DNA from: Nonomuraea sp. NEAU-A123
Lineage (GTDB): Bacteria; Actinomycetota; Actinomycetes; Streptosporangiales; Streptosporangiaceae
DNA length: 64,000 bases
Assembly: GCF_018603905.1 (NCBI RefSeq)
Contig: NZ_JAHFZZ010000015.1
Location: 62,001-126,000, forward strand
Reading direction: 5' to 3'
Positions within the stretch are counted from its first letter, which is position 1. Each line of letters starts with the position of its first letter. The notes beneath the pieces are model-generated. The model was not told where the DNA came from and did no database searches. It saw nothing but the letters and a program-made list of their open reading frames with translations. Positions 36,049-44,572 of this stretch are shown one piece after another. The position numbers were made by a program, and so were the translations under genes.

Positions 36049-36067
36049 GAGCTGCGCTTACAGCGTG

Positions 36068-36149
36068 TGGCAGGTGCAAGGTTCGAACTTGCGTAGGCTG
36101 AGCCGACGGTTTTACAGACCGCTCCCTTTGGCCACTCGGGCAACCTGCC
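36068..36149 (-). tRNA. tRNA-Tyr (anticodon GTA), AICE attachment site
   Basis: The minus strand folds into a complete 82-nt class II tRNA. The acceptor stem is GGCAGGT/ACCTGCC with discriminator A, the D arm CCC...GGG, and the anticodon stem GCGGT/ACCGT with loop CTGTAAA (anticodon GTA). There is a long variable arm, and the T arm is GCAAG-TTCGAAC-CTTGC. CCA is not encoded. The 3' half, 36068-36117, is the att core, so integration preserves an intact tRNA. SLP1 of Streptomyces coelicolor uses a tRNA-Tyr gene in the same manner. Confidence 0.95.
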
Positions 36150-36236
36150 TCGTCCTCCGCTCTCGCGGCGACAGAAAGAAGAATAGCGGACTTCAGAGGT
36201 ACACGTGACACCGGTTTGTCCCACGCCGGATCCCGC

Positions 36237-36655
36237 TTACCTGCTCCGCCAAAACGGCAGCGTCCTCGCCACCGACCGCGCCATCCTCGCGAGCATCTCC
36301 GCATCGTTGACCTGCGGGAACGGCTCCTCCGGCACCGGAACGCCAAGGAAATCGCACATTGGCTCCCAGCCCTGGTTCACCCGGAAGACGAGCAGGCGTT
36401 CGGCCGGAATCACGGCCTTGATCTCGGCGGCATGCTCCGAGAAGGTGCGCAGGGCGTGCGCTGTGTCCCCCATGCGGCCGTCGAAGACCCACTGCCGATT
36501 ATCAAGCTGGTCATCTTGGCCATGGCCCCCCAGCGCCGTACCTGGCCCGGCCGCTGGACCACCTCCATCATGTGGTGGCACGGCCCGCATCCCAACCGCT
36601 CAAGGACGCTCTTCATGGACAGCGTCCCTGTACGACCGAAGCTGGCCCCGATCAC
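36237..36655 (-). pseudogene. Sulfotransferase family pseudogene
   Basis: The N-terminal start GASFGRTGTLSMKSVLERLG (PAPS-binding loop) is in one frame and the C-terminal part HALRTFSEHAAEIKAVIPAE, RLLVFRVNQGWEPMCDFLGV, PEEPFPQVND in another. The central region is missing. The total is far shorter than the usual 220-250 residues. It is a deletion/frameshift relic next to the island boundary. Confidence 0.75.
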
Positions 36656-36878
36656 TCGCTGACGCCTACCAACTCGATCGGAAACTGCCTCAATGGGCAG
36701 GCAATGCCGATGATCCTTCGGCGTGGTGCGTGGATCAAGGCCTGGCGCCCTGCACGACGCGCCGATGCTGGCTAGGCTCGTACGCTGGGGTCCGCGTTCG
36801 CAGAGGGGCGCGTTTCGAGGTCCGCAAGAACTGGAACCGGATGCCGCCTAATGCTTACGCAGCGAGAGGATGTGCGTT

Positions 36879-37367
36879 TTGGCCGATTCATCTTTCGACA
36901 TAGTCAGCAAGATCGACCGCCAGGAGGTCGACAACGCGCTGAACCAGACGGTCAAGGAGATCGGACACCGCTTCGACTTCAAGGGCACCGGAGCGAGCAT
37001 CAGCTGGTCCGGTCAGAGTATCGAGATCAAGGCCAACAGCGAGGAGCGAGCCGGGGCCGCGCTCGACGTGTTCAAGGAGAAGGTGATCAAGCGAGGCCTC
37101 TCCTTGAAGATTCTCGACGCGGACGAGGCCAAGCTGTCCGGCAGGGAATATCGCATGCTGGTCTCCCTCAAGGAGGGCATCGACCAGGAGAACGCCAAGA
37201 AGATCTCCAAACTGATCCGCGACGAGGGACCCAAGGGCGTCAAGGCCCAGATTCAGGGTGAGGAACTCCGGGTCAGTTCGAAGAAGAAGGACGATCTCCA
37301 GGAGGTCATGTCCCTGCTCAAGGGCAAGGACCTGGACATCGCCCTGCAGTTCGTGAATTACCGGTAG
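36879..37367 (+). CDS. yajQ: YajQ family nucleotide-binding protein
   Basis: The TTG at 36879 gives exactly the standard 162 residues (ADSSFDIVSKIDRQEVDNAL) and has GAGAGG 9 nt upstream. The ATG at 36870 would overlap that ribosome site. Two ferredoxin-like halves are clear (EIGHRFDFKGTGASISW, VSLLKGKDLDIALQFVNYR). Some YajQ relatives bind cyclic di-GMP and act as regulators; others are only known to bind nucleic acid or tRNA. Confidence 0.9.
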   Translation: MADSSFDIVSKIDRQEVDNALNQTVKEIGHRFDFKGTGASISWSGQSIEIKANSEERAGAALDVFKEKVIKRGLSLKILDADEAKLSGREYRMLVSLKEGIDQENAKKISKLIRDEGPKGVKAQIQGEELRVSSKKKDDLQEVMSLLKGKDLDIALQFVNYR

Positions 37368-37713
37368 CGGGCGCCCGCCGTACGTCATAGATCGCGGAGG
37401 GCACATCCGGGGCACACGGCCGAGCGCGCCGTCCACGAGGGCACGCGTTTCCTCCCTGTGCCTCGGGCCCGCTCTCCTGGGTACGTGTTGAGCATCGGCC
37501 GCTGGAGACCAGATATGCGACCAGGCGGCCCGATGTGCTGCCCTTTCTGCGAAAAGGCGACGTGGTCCTGGTCGATCTGCACGGCCATCAGCGGCAGGTG
37601 GCCAGCACGGTCACCCGCCGGGGTCCGTCATGAGCCGCGGCCTGCCGACCCACCTCGACCCCGGCGGAACCCGAGGGGCTCCGTGGCGAGCTACCGCGAC
37701 CGAGGAGGAACCC
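37368..37713. other. Intergenic region with a possible gene end
   Basis: About 345 bp. One frame (37491-37632) reads TRRPDVLPFLRKGDVVLVDL and stops at 37632. It looks protein-like but has no start or family. Otherwise nothing is supported. Confidence 0.3.
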
Positions 37714-38013
37714 ATGAGCACAACCGTCGAACTGACCCGCTTCAAGGTGCGCCCTGACCATGCGGAGGCGATGCTGGCGGCACGCCCGGCGATGCTGGCC
37801 GACTTTCGCGGCGACCGGGAGGGCTTCCTCGGTGCCCGTCTGGTGCGGTTGCCCGGGGACGAGTGGCTGGATGTTGTCGAATGGCGCTCGGCGGAAGACT
37901 TCGCTGCCTCGCGTGCCAAGGGCGCCAACCTGCCGGGCATCGCCGCCTTTTTCGGCGCCATCGCCGAGTTGGTCAGCGCTGAGGAAGGCGTACTGGCCGA
38001 CGCCGGCATGTAG
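37714..38013 (+). CDS. ABM-domain (antibiotic biosynthesis monooxygenase-like) protein
   Basis: ATG 37714 with GAGGAGG upstream; 99 residues. A ferredoxin-like fold is expected: VELTRFKVRPDHAEAMLAAR, GFLGARLVRLPGDEWLDVVEW, FFGAIAELVS. Such proteins act as small oxygenases or in stress; the substrate is unknown. It probably stands alone. Confidence 0.8.
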   Translation: MSTTVELTRFKVRPDHAEAMLAARPAMLADFRGDREGFLGARLVRLPGDEWLDVVEWRSAEDFAASRAKGANLPGIAAFFGAIAELVSAEEGVLADAGM

Positions 38014-38039
38014 CCGCGTCACCGGCGACTCGCTTCACC

Positions 38040-38300
38040 AAGCTCCATTCCTGGGGCATCGACCTGGTAATGGGTGAGCGCGATCACTTCCTGCTCGGTT
38101 CCGAGGCCCGGCACATTCAGCATCCATTTCTCGGCGCCGACGCCTTCGGCCACAGCGGCGCGGTGGGCGCGTAGGCGTTCGCGGATCCCCGCAGCGGCAT
38201 CGCCTACAGCTACACTCGTCGCCGTTTCTCCTTCGGTGGTGGCGGCGGCGCCCAGGAGAACCACCGCCTCGCCACCGCTGTCCTGCGCGGCCACGCGATA
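38040..38300 (+). pseudogene. Serine hydrolase (beta-lactamase/EstB family) C-terminal remnant
   Basis: One frame reads KLHSWGIDLVMGE, FGHSGAVGA, then an in-frame TAG at 38172, then AFADPRSGIAYSYTRRRFSF and ENHRLATAVLR. HSGxxG and GIAYSY are the C-terminal marks of the class C beta-lactamase-like esterases. There is no N-terminal half with the SxxK site. Confidence 0.7.
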
Positions 38301-38354
38301 GGGGCATCTTCCACGAAGAAACCGTCTAACCGATCTCGCCAGGAGCCTGTCACG

Positions 38355-38855
38355 ATGACCATGCTCGTTCACATCACCGCAGCCAAGAACACTCGGTCGA
38401 TGCGGCGCAGCGGCATCCGTGCGGTGAGCGGTGGGCATGAGGGGGTCTCTGGCGTCTATTGCCTGCCGGTGCTCCCGTCGTACCAGATCACCCATCAGTG
38501 GGTCCGCGAGCTGCGGCGAGGCGGACAGCGTACGCTCGTCGCCGTCTATTTCCGGGTACCCGATGAAGAACCGGTGCAGGTCGGCCACTACAGCCGGTTC
38601 CCCGCCGAGATGGCCAGCTCCGAAGCGGCGGCGCTGATCGCGGGGCAGCCGGATGCACGCGGGTACGAGTTCTTCGTCTCGCGGTCTATCCGGGCTGACG
38701 AGATCCACCACATCCGCAGCGTCAATCAGGTGACGGGGTGGCGCTACATACCGGACGCACACGGAAGACCGCCATGCGCGTGCCCGATCTGCAATCCCTC
38801 GGGCCAGTACGGGGCGGCCAAGATCCGGGAAGCCTTCGGCGATCCTGACGACTAG
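38355..38855 (+). CDS. Hypothetical protein with N-terminal HIT..KN..GI pattern
   Basis: 166 residues from ATG 38355. The start MTMLVHITAAKNTRSMRRSGI resembles the opening of several ADP-ribosyltransferase-fold proteins (DarT, KptA types), followed by GVYCLPVLPSYQITHQWVREL and TLVAVYFRVPDEEPVQVGHY. The C-terminus has CACPICNPSG, a possible zinc knuckle. I cannot prove the ART fold; catalytic residues are not identifiable by eye. It is conserved-looking and intact, convergent with the next gene. Confidence 0.5.
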   Translation: MTMLVHITAAKNTRSMRRSGIRAVSGGHEGVSGVYCLPVLPSYQITHQWVRELRRGGQRTLVAVYFRVPDEEPVQVGHYSRFPAEMASSEAAALIAGQPDARGYEFFVSRSIRADEIHHIRSVNQVTGWRYIPDAHGRPPCACPICNPSGQYGAAKIREAFGDPDD

Positions 38856-38865
38856 TTTTCCGAGG

Positions 38866-39579
38866 TCAGCTGCCTCTCGTTGTTCGCACTGCGGCCAACA
38901 GACCAGTCGCGGGCCCTGCTCTGGGGATCGGTTCTCGGCGCAGATCCCGCACGTGCACGGTGAGAGCCCGCGCGAGTGTGTATTCGAGCCGGTGGAATGC
39001 GTCCAGCGGGACGTCCTGGTTGCGGCTCAGGCCGGTCGCTCCGTCGGTGGATAGGGTGACGACGTCGCCCAGCACGCCGTACGGCTCGTACACGCCGTTC
39101 GAAGTGTAGATGTGCGCTTCGATGCGAAGGCGCGGACAGAACGCGATCGCCTTGGGGATGCATCCCGCACACGTCGCAGGCTTGGTGACGTACATGGATG
39201 CCACGGGCACAGCTCGGGGGAAGACCCACCACAGGCGTCCGCTGGACGGCTCCCTCGCGGTTTCCCTGCATACCTGGCATAGCTCGTTCAGCATGCATTC
39301 GCGCTGCCGCAGGCTGTGCACCTGATCCCACAAAGGGGCACCGCGTCGATGGTCTTCCTGGCGGGCCCACAGCACACCCATCTGCCAGTCGTCATCGTTC
39401 GGGTCCGGGTAGGACAGTCTGCGCCCGTCCGTCGCGCCGTTGTAGCGGGCGAAGACAACCCCGAGGTCGACCTTCTCAGCGCTGTGGGGGGTGATGTACG
39501 GCACCTGCACGTCGGCCGCGGCCAACGATTGAGCAGGCGTTCCTGTGGGAGGTACAGGCGCGTGTCTGTCCTGGTGCAC
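38866..39579 (-). CDS. Hypothetical Cys-rich protein
   Basis: 237 residues from GTG 39579. Motifs: DPNDDDWQMGVLWARQEDHRRG, ECMLNELCQVCRE and TCAGCIPKAIAFCPRL give two CxxC-type pairs, probably a zinc site. The C-terminal part (FHRLEYTLARALTVHVRDL) is helical. It is divergent from the XRE/DUF5919-like gene at 39665 and such pairs recur in actinobacteria; function is unknown. Confidence 0.6.
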   Translation of the reverse strand: MHQDRHAPVPPTGTPAQSLAAADVQVPYITPHSAEKVDLGVVFARYNGATDGRRLSYPDPNDDDWQMGVLWARQEDHRRGAPLWDQVHSLRQRECMLNELCQVCRETAREPSSGRLWWVFPRAVPVASMYVTKPATCAGCIPKAIAFCPRLRIEAHIYTSNGVYEPYGVLGDVVTLSTDGATGLSRNQDVPLDAFHRLEYTLARALTVHVRDLRREPIPRAGPATGLLAAVRTTRGS

Positions 39580-39664
39580 GCTTCATAGGTTCCGGAACTA
39601 GGAAGGACACCTGAACGTCCCCGTGGGACGTTTGCCGGACGTCTTTCTGCCGTATAAACGTCCC

Positions 39665-40423
39665 GTGCCCCCCGTGAACGATCGCCTACGCACAGCGATG
39701 CTCCGCGCAGGCGTCACCCCCGTGCAACTCGCCCAGGCGGCCGGCGTAGACGTCAAGACGGTGACCCGCTGGATGAACGGCCGAATGCCCCACCCGAGCA
39801 ACAGGCTCGCCATTGCCCGGCGCCTCAATGAGACCGAAGGCTCCCTGTGGCCCGCAGCCCGGCCCGACCAGGCTCCAGGCAGCGCCGCGACGGGCGAGGT
39901 CATGGGCGCCTATGGCCACCGCGTCGACATCCCCTCCGAGCTGTGGGAAGCCCTCCTACTCCGCGCCCACCGCCACATCGACATCGTCGGCTACAGCTTC
40001 CTGTTCATCTGGGAGCAGCACGTCGACATGTGCAAGGTCATCGCCGCAAAGTGTGCCGACGGAGCCCACGTACGTGTCGCGCTGGCCGACCCTGAGTGCG
40101 CACACGTGCGCGAGCGCGACGACCTGGAGCAGCTCGGCGGCACCCTGCCGGGCCGGATCCATAACGCACTCAACCACCTGAAAGAGCTACGCGAGGTACC
40201 CGGCGTCCAGGTCAGCCTGCACCAGGTCCACCTGTACTCAGCCGTCTACCGCTTCGATGAGCAAATGATCGTCACGCCCTACCTGTACCGGGCCCGCGGC
40301 TACCAGCACCCTGCCCTGCACTTGCGCCGGCTCAGCCCGCACGGCATCTTCAGTCGCTACGCCGACCAGTTCGAGCAGATCTGGGGAACCGCCAAGCGAC
40401 TGCCGTCCGCCACCACGGGGTAG
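39665..40423 (+). CDS. XRE HTH regulator with DUF5919-like domain
   Basis: GTG 39665 (or 39674) gives about 252 residues. The HTH is LRTAMLRAGVTPVQLAQAAGVDVKTVTRWMNGR. The C-terminal domain (HRHIDIVGYSFLFIWEQHV, VRVALADPECAHVRERDD, PYLYRARGYQHPALHL) looks like the DUF5919 domain, distantly like phospholipase-D folds. A Nudix hydrolase starts 11 bp after the stop, a common pairing. Confidence 0.8.
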   Translation: MPPVNDRLRTAMLRAGVTPVQLAQAAGVDVKTVTRWMNGRMPHPSNRLAIARRLNETEGSLWPAARPDQAPGSAATGEVMGAYGHRVDIPSELWEALLLRAHRHIDIVGYSFLFIWEQHVDMCKVIAAKCADGAHVRVALADPECAHVRERDDLEQLGGTLPGRIHNALNHLKELREVPGVQVSLHQVHLYSAVYRFDEQMIVTPYLYRARGYQHPALHLRRLSPHGIFSRYADQFEQIWGTAKRLPSATTG

Positions 40424-40433
40424 GGCCGACGGC

Positions 40434-40907
40434 ATGGCCCGAACGGACTACTACGACGACCCGAACGCGCCGACCCCGAACACGATCGTCCCCGGCGGAT
40501 CCGCGGTGGTCGTCGACGACATAGGTCGTGTCCTGCTGCATCGTCGGCGCGACAGCGGCCTATGGGCCCTCCCCGGCGGCGTCATGGCTGTCGGAGAGAC
40601 CATCGCCGAAGCCGTGGCCCGCGAGGTGATCGAGGAAACCGGCGTCGCCGTCGAGATCACTGGGCTGGTCGGCATCTACAGCGATCCCCGGCATGTGATC
40701 GCCTACAGTGACGGCGAGGTCCGCCAACAGTTCAACATCTGTTTCCGAGCCCGCCCGACCGGCGGCGACAGCCATGCCACGAGCGAGGCCAGCGAGGTCC
40801 GGTGGGTCCACCGCGACGAGTTCGACACCCTTGACATGCACCCCACACAGCGACTGCGGCTCACCCATGCCCTCGACGAGACTCGCTCCGTACCGTACGT
40901 GGGCTGA
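40434..40907 (+). CDS. Nudix hydrolase
   Basis: 157 residues. Nudix box complete: GGVMAVGETIAEAVAREVIEETGV. The start is 11 bp after the XRE regulator, so the two are one operon. Substrate unknown; the short form with an N-terminal YYDDPNAPTPN segment is common in actinomycetes. Confidence 0.85.
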   Translation: MARTDYYDDPNAPTPNTIVPGGSAVVVDDIGRVLLHRRRDSGLWALPGGVMAVGETIAEAVAREVIEETGVAVEITGLVGIYSDPRHVIAYSDGEVRQQFNICFRARPTGGDSHATSEASEVRWVHRDEFDTLDMHPTQRLRLTHALDETRSVPYVG

Positions 40908-41058
40908 TCGAGGTTAGGTGTCGTCATACCGTGATGCTTCGGACGCGCGGTGTCGAAATCGATTGTGACTGCCGGGTGATGGGACGGGGGCGGTTGTGAT
41001 GGAGGTCACCACGCAACCGTGACAGTACGGTGTCGCGCCCCCGGTCGAACCTGGTCCC

Positions 41059-42036
41059 ATGACCCCACCCACCATCCTCGTCACCGGACTCGACCCGGAC
41101 GACCTCGCCGAGACCCGAGCCGCCAACGACCGCCTCGAAGAGCTGCTCGACCGCCAACTCCCGCTCCACGTGCAGAATGACCCAGCCGCCGCCCGCTCCT
41201 TCCAGCGTTCGGGTGGCGGCGGGTTCCCGGCCGCGCCACCGCTTCCGGAGGGGAGCTGGCGAAAAATCGACGGCCGGATCCCGCTGCGGGTCTTCTTGCC
41301 GGCGGAAGGGCGAGCGCTGGCAGGCGTGTTCCTGCACTACCACGGTGGCGGTGGGGTGATCGGCTCGGCGGACGGCCAGGATCCGCGGCTGCGTGATCTG
41401 GCGGTCAACTGCGGCATCGCCGTCGTCAGCGTCGAATACCGGCTGGCGCCCGAGCATCCCAACCCCGCTGCGATGGACGACGCGGAGCAGGCCGCGCTCT
41501 GGCTGCTGGAGCACGCCGCCGCCGAGTTCGGGACCGAACGGCTGATGATCGGCGGTGAGTCGGCGGGTGCCCGACTGTCCGTCACCACTCTGCTGCGGCT
41601 GCGGGACCGGCATGGCCTGGTGCCCGGCGAGGTGTTCCGGGCCGCGCAGTTGTCTTTCGGGATGTACGACCTGGCGCACGGGACGCCCAGCAGCCGCCGG
41701 GCCGGGGAACGCAACCGGCTGATCAACGCCCCGATCCTCAAGTGGTTCCGCGATCAGACGCTGCCGGGGCGGCAGGTGGAGGAACGCCTTGATCCCGACA
41801 TATCGCCGCTCTACGCCGAGCTGAGTGGGATGCCCCTTGCGCGGTTCACCGTGGGCACGGCCGATCCGGTGCTGGATGACACGCTGTTCATGGCGGCTCG
41901 CTGGTCGGCGGCGGGGAACGCGGCCGAGCTGGTGGTGGCGGCCGAGGGGTGGCATGGGTTCACGCTGCAGTCCACGGCCCTGGCCCGCCGCGAGCTGGCG
42001 GACCAGGAAGACTTCATCCGACGCCACCTCGCCTAA
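41059..42036 (+). CDS. Alpha/beta hydrolase (HSL-type esterase)
   Basis: 325 residues. The HGGG oxyanion-hole motif (YHGGGGVIG) and the nucleophile elbow GGESAGARLS are clear, with SVEYRLAPEHPNPAAMDDAEQA between and a C-terminal GWHGFTL His. This is the hormone-sensitive-lipase family (acts on short acyl esters). It is followed 13 bp later by a WYL regulator that may control it. Confidence 0.85.
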   Translation: MTPPTILVTGLDPDDLAETRAANDRLEELLDRQLPLHVQNDPAAARSFQRSGGGGFPAAPPLPEGSWRKIDGRIPLRVFLPAEGRALAGVFLHYHGGGGVIGSADGQDPRLRDLAVNCGIAVVSVEYRLAPEHPNPAAMDDAEQAALWLLEHAAAEFGTERLMIGGESAGARLSVTTLLRLRDRHGLVPGEVFRAAQLSFGMYDLAHGTPSSRRAGERNRLINAPILKWFRDQTLPGRQVEERLDPDISPLYAELSGMPLARFTVGTADPVLDDTLFMAARWSAAGNAAELVVAAEGWHGFTLQSTALARRELADQEDFIRRHLA

Positions 42037-42048
42037 CCTGTTAGCGCC

Positions 42049-42780
42049 ATGAACCGTACCGAACGCCTGTATGCCCTGGTCGACGAGTTGCGGGCCATCG
42101 CGCCTCGGCCCCGGACGGTCGGGTGGCTGGCGGACAGGTTCGCGGTGTCGCGGCGCACCGTACAACGCGACCTGCAAGCGCTGATGGAGACCGGTGTGCC
42201 GGTGCGGAGCGAGGCGGGGCAGTACGGCGGGTGGTTCATCGACAGGAACACCGCCCTGCCGCCGATCAACCTCACCGCCGCGGAGGCGCTCGCGGTGGCG
42301 GCGGCGCTGGCCGGAGCCGAGGATGCCACCCCGTTCTCGGCCGCCGGTCCGGGCGCGATGCGCAAGCTGGCCGCCGCGCTCGGCGAGGCCGCCGCCGAGG
42401 AGGTGCGTACGCTGACGGAGCGGATCCACGTGCTGCCCGCCCGTACCGTGCCGGGCATCCTCGCCGCCGTCGAACAGGCCGTGGCACAGCAGCGGGTGGT
42501 CTGGATCCGGTACGCGGACTCGAACGGCCGGGAAAGCGAGCGGGAGGTCGAGCCGGGCGGGTTGCTGGCCTCCGGGGGCTCCTGGTATCTGATCGGCTGG
42601 TGCCGTAGTCGTCGTGCGGGGCGCGGGTTCCGCCTGGACCGCATCCGGGCCGCCGAGCTGCGCGACGAACCCTCCCCAGCCCGTACGATCGCCGCGCTCG
42701 ATCACGACCTGGCCGTTCGCGCCCGCCAGGCGGAGACGCTCCGTTCGCTCAGCGGGCCGAGCCGCGACCTCCGGCACTGA
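42049..42780 (+). CDS. YafY-type WYL-domain transcriptional regulator
   Basis: 243 residues. The HTH is PRTVGWLADRFAVSRRTVQRDLQALMETGVPV; the WYL part is EVEPGGLLASGGSWYLIGWCRSR followed by RGFRLDRIRAAEL. WYL domains bind small ligands or nucleic acids. It is probably in one transcript with the hydrolase. Confidence 0.9.
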   Translation: MNRTERLYALVDELRAIAPRPRTVGWLADRFAVSRRTVQRDLQALMETGVPVRSEAGQYGGWFIDRNTALPPINLTAAEALAVAAALAGAEDATPFSAAGPGAMRKLAAALGEAAAEEVRTLTERIHVLPARTVPGILAAVEQAVAQQRVVWIRYADSNGRESEREVEPGGLLASGGSWYLIGWCRSRRAGRGFRLDRIRAAELRDEPSPARTIAALDHDLAVRARQAETLRSLSGPSRDLRH

Positions 42781-42831
42781 TCCCTGGGCCCAAGCCGCAA
42801 TTCGGAGAACACGCGCATAAGCTCAATTGAC

Positions 42832-43296
42832 GTGACGAAGATCCCCCTGCGCCGTTTCACGGCCCGTGCCCTGCCCATTGACGAACAGGGCAGGGTGCTC
42901 CTGCTCCACGGGTTCGATCCCGCCCGGCCCGACGAGCCGTTCTGGTTCACCATCGGCGGCGCCGCCGAGGACGGTGAGACGCTCCACGAGGCCGCCCTGC
43001 GCGAGCTGCACGAGGAGGTCGGGATCCGGGCCGACGCCGACCAGCTCACCGGGCCGTACGGGACGGGCACGATCGAGTTCTTCTTCGCCGAGTACGCCGT
43101 CACCCAGGATCAGACGTTCTTCGCGATCCAGGTGGCCGAGGACGTGGACATCTCGTACGAGTACATGGAGGAGATCGAGAAGGCCACCACGCTGGGTCAC
43201 CGGTGGTGGAGCCCCGAGGAGCTGGAGGCCACCGACGAGGTCTACTTCCCCGAGGACCTGGCCGCCATCGTGCGCAAGATCAATTCGGCTGCTTGA
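42832..43296 (+). CDS. Nudix hydrolase
   Basis: 154 residues from GTG 42832. Nudix box GGAAEDGETLHEAALRELHEEVGI is complete. The rest (FTARALPIDEQGRVLLLHGF, HRWWSPEELEATDEVYFPEDL) fits small housecleaning Nudix enzymes. Substrate unknown. Confidence 0.85.
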   Translation: MTKIPLRRFTARALPIDEQGRVLLLHGFDPARPDEPFWFTIGGAAEDGETLHEAALRELHEEVGIRADADQLTGPYGTGTIEFFFAEYAVTQDQTFFAIQVAEDVDISYEYMEEIEKATTLGHRWWSPEELEATDEVYFPEDLAAIVRKINSAA

Positions 43297-43350
43297 CGAC
43301 CATAAGGCAATTGTTTTAAATGCGGTCATATCGGCCATCAGGAGGTCACC

Positions 43351-44553
43351 GTGAGTGGCACGCCCGATTACCCGTTCCGCAATCCCACCGCCCTGGAGCC
43401 GCCTGAGGAGTGGGCGAGCCTGCGCGAGGGCTGCCCGGTGGCTCCGATCCGGCTCGCCAGCGGCGACGAGGCGTTGCTGCTGACCCGCTACGACGACGTC
43501 AAGCAGGTGCTGTCCGATCCCCGGTTCACCCGCCACCTGGACGCCGCCAACGCAGCCAGGACCACTGCCAACGCGTCCGGCGGGCCGTTCGCCACGCGCA
43601 GGAGCGGTATGGCCGCCTCGGTGGGCGAGGGGCACCAGCGGTGGCGCCGCCTGGTCGGCAGGGCCTTCACCGCCAAGCGCGTCGCGGCCATGGTGCCGCG
43701 GATGGCGGCGATGAGCGAGCAACTGATCGACGCGATGGTGGCGCAGGGGCCGCCGGCCGACCTCGTCTCCGGTCTGGGGTTCCCGCTGCCGGTGTGGGTG
43801 ATCTGCGATCTGCTCGGGGTGCCGAACGGGGACCGGTTCCGGTTCGCGTACTGGTCCGACACGCTGATGAACCTCTCGAAGTACGAGCAGAAGGAGGTCG
43901 ACGCCGCGCAGGCCGAGTTCAACGAGTACTTCGCCGCGCACATCGCCGCCAAGCAGGCACAACCCGGTGACGACCTGATCAGCGACCTCCTCGCCCTCGT
44001 CGAGGAGGACGACTTGATGACGGAGGCCGTGGTGCTGGGCACCGGCCAGAGCCTCCTGGTCGCCGGGCACGAGACCACCGCGAACATGATCGGGAAGATG
44101 GTGGCGATGCTGCTGGCCGACCGGCGGCAGTGGGAGCGGCTGCTGGCGGACCCGTCGCTCGTCCGGTCGGCGGTGGAGGAGACCCTGCGCTTCGACGCGA
44201 ACCCCGGATTCGGGATGCCGCGCTACATCACCGAGGAGATCGAGGTCGGCGGCACGACGCTGCCGCCCGGGACCACGGTGGTCTGCAGCATGGCCTCGGC
44301 CAACCGCGACGGACAGGCCTTCGAGGACGCCGGCGACATGGACGTGAGCCGCTCGCCCAACGCCCATCTGTCCTTCGGCGCCGGGCCGTACTCCTGCGTG
44401 GGGCAGGCGCTGGCGCGCACCGAGTTGCAGACCGTCCTGTCCGTACTGCTGCGCCGGCTGCCCTCTCTGGAGCTGGCCGTTCCCGCCCGCGAGCTGGCCC
44501 GCCGCGAGGGGCTGCTCGTCGGCGGGCTCCAGCAGGTGCCCGTCAGGTGGTGA
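43351..44553 (+). CDS. Cytochrome P450
   Basis: GTG 43351 with AGGAGG 5-10 nt upstream; 400 residues, normal for a soluble bacterial P450. The I-helix AGHETTANMIG, the K-helix EETLR and the heme loop FGAGPYSCVGQALARTEL with the Cys ligand are intact. A ferredoxin gene follows after 20 bp and presumably supplies electrons. The reductase and substrate are not indicated. Confidence 0.93.
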   Translation: MSGTPDYPFRNPTALEPPEEWASLREGCPVAPIRLASGDEALLLTRYDDVKQVLSDPRFTRHLDAANAARTTANASGGPFATRRSGMAASVGEGHQRWRRLVGRAFTAKRVAAMVPRMAAMSEQLIDAMVAQGPPADLVSGLGFPLPVWVICDLLGVPNGDRFRFAYWSDTLMNLSKYEQKEVDAAQAEFNEYFAAHIAAKQAQPGDDLISDLLALVEEDDLMTEAVVLGTGQSLLVAGHETTANMIGKMVAMLLADRRQWERLLADPSLVRSAVEETLRFDANPGFGMPRYITEEIEVGGTTLPPGTTVVCSMASANRDGQAFEDAGDMDVSRSPNAHLSFGAGPYSCVGQALARTELQTVLSVLLRRLPSLELAVPARELARREGLLVGGLQQVPVRW

Positions 44554-44572
44554 CCGCGGAGAAGGGACGATC

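Larger units (their letters stand above)
22653..36117. mobile_element. Actinomycete integrative and conjugative element (AICE) at tRNA-Tyr
   Basis: About 13.4 kb lie between identical 50-bp att copies. The right part follows the pSAM2/SLP1-type order: GntR repressor, small conserved proteins, FtsK-like transfer ATPase, RepSA-type initiator, excisionase, integrase, then attR within the tRNA gene. The left part carries cargo: HEPN/DUF262 pair, Nudix, XRE/TPR regulator and a membrane protein. All core frames are intact, so the element may be able to excise. In Streptomyces the SLP1 element uses a tRNA-Tyr gene as its attachment site, the same choice as here. Confidence 0.85.

Noticed and set aside
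1..36117. Prophage
   Set aside because: No capsid, terminase, portal or tail genes; RepSA-like, FtsK-like and KorSA-like genes indicate an AICE.
40924..42777. 617-residue minus-strand frame
   Set aside because: It is the antisense shadow of the hydrolase and WYL genes; composition is Arg/Gly/Pro-rich with no family features.
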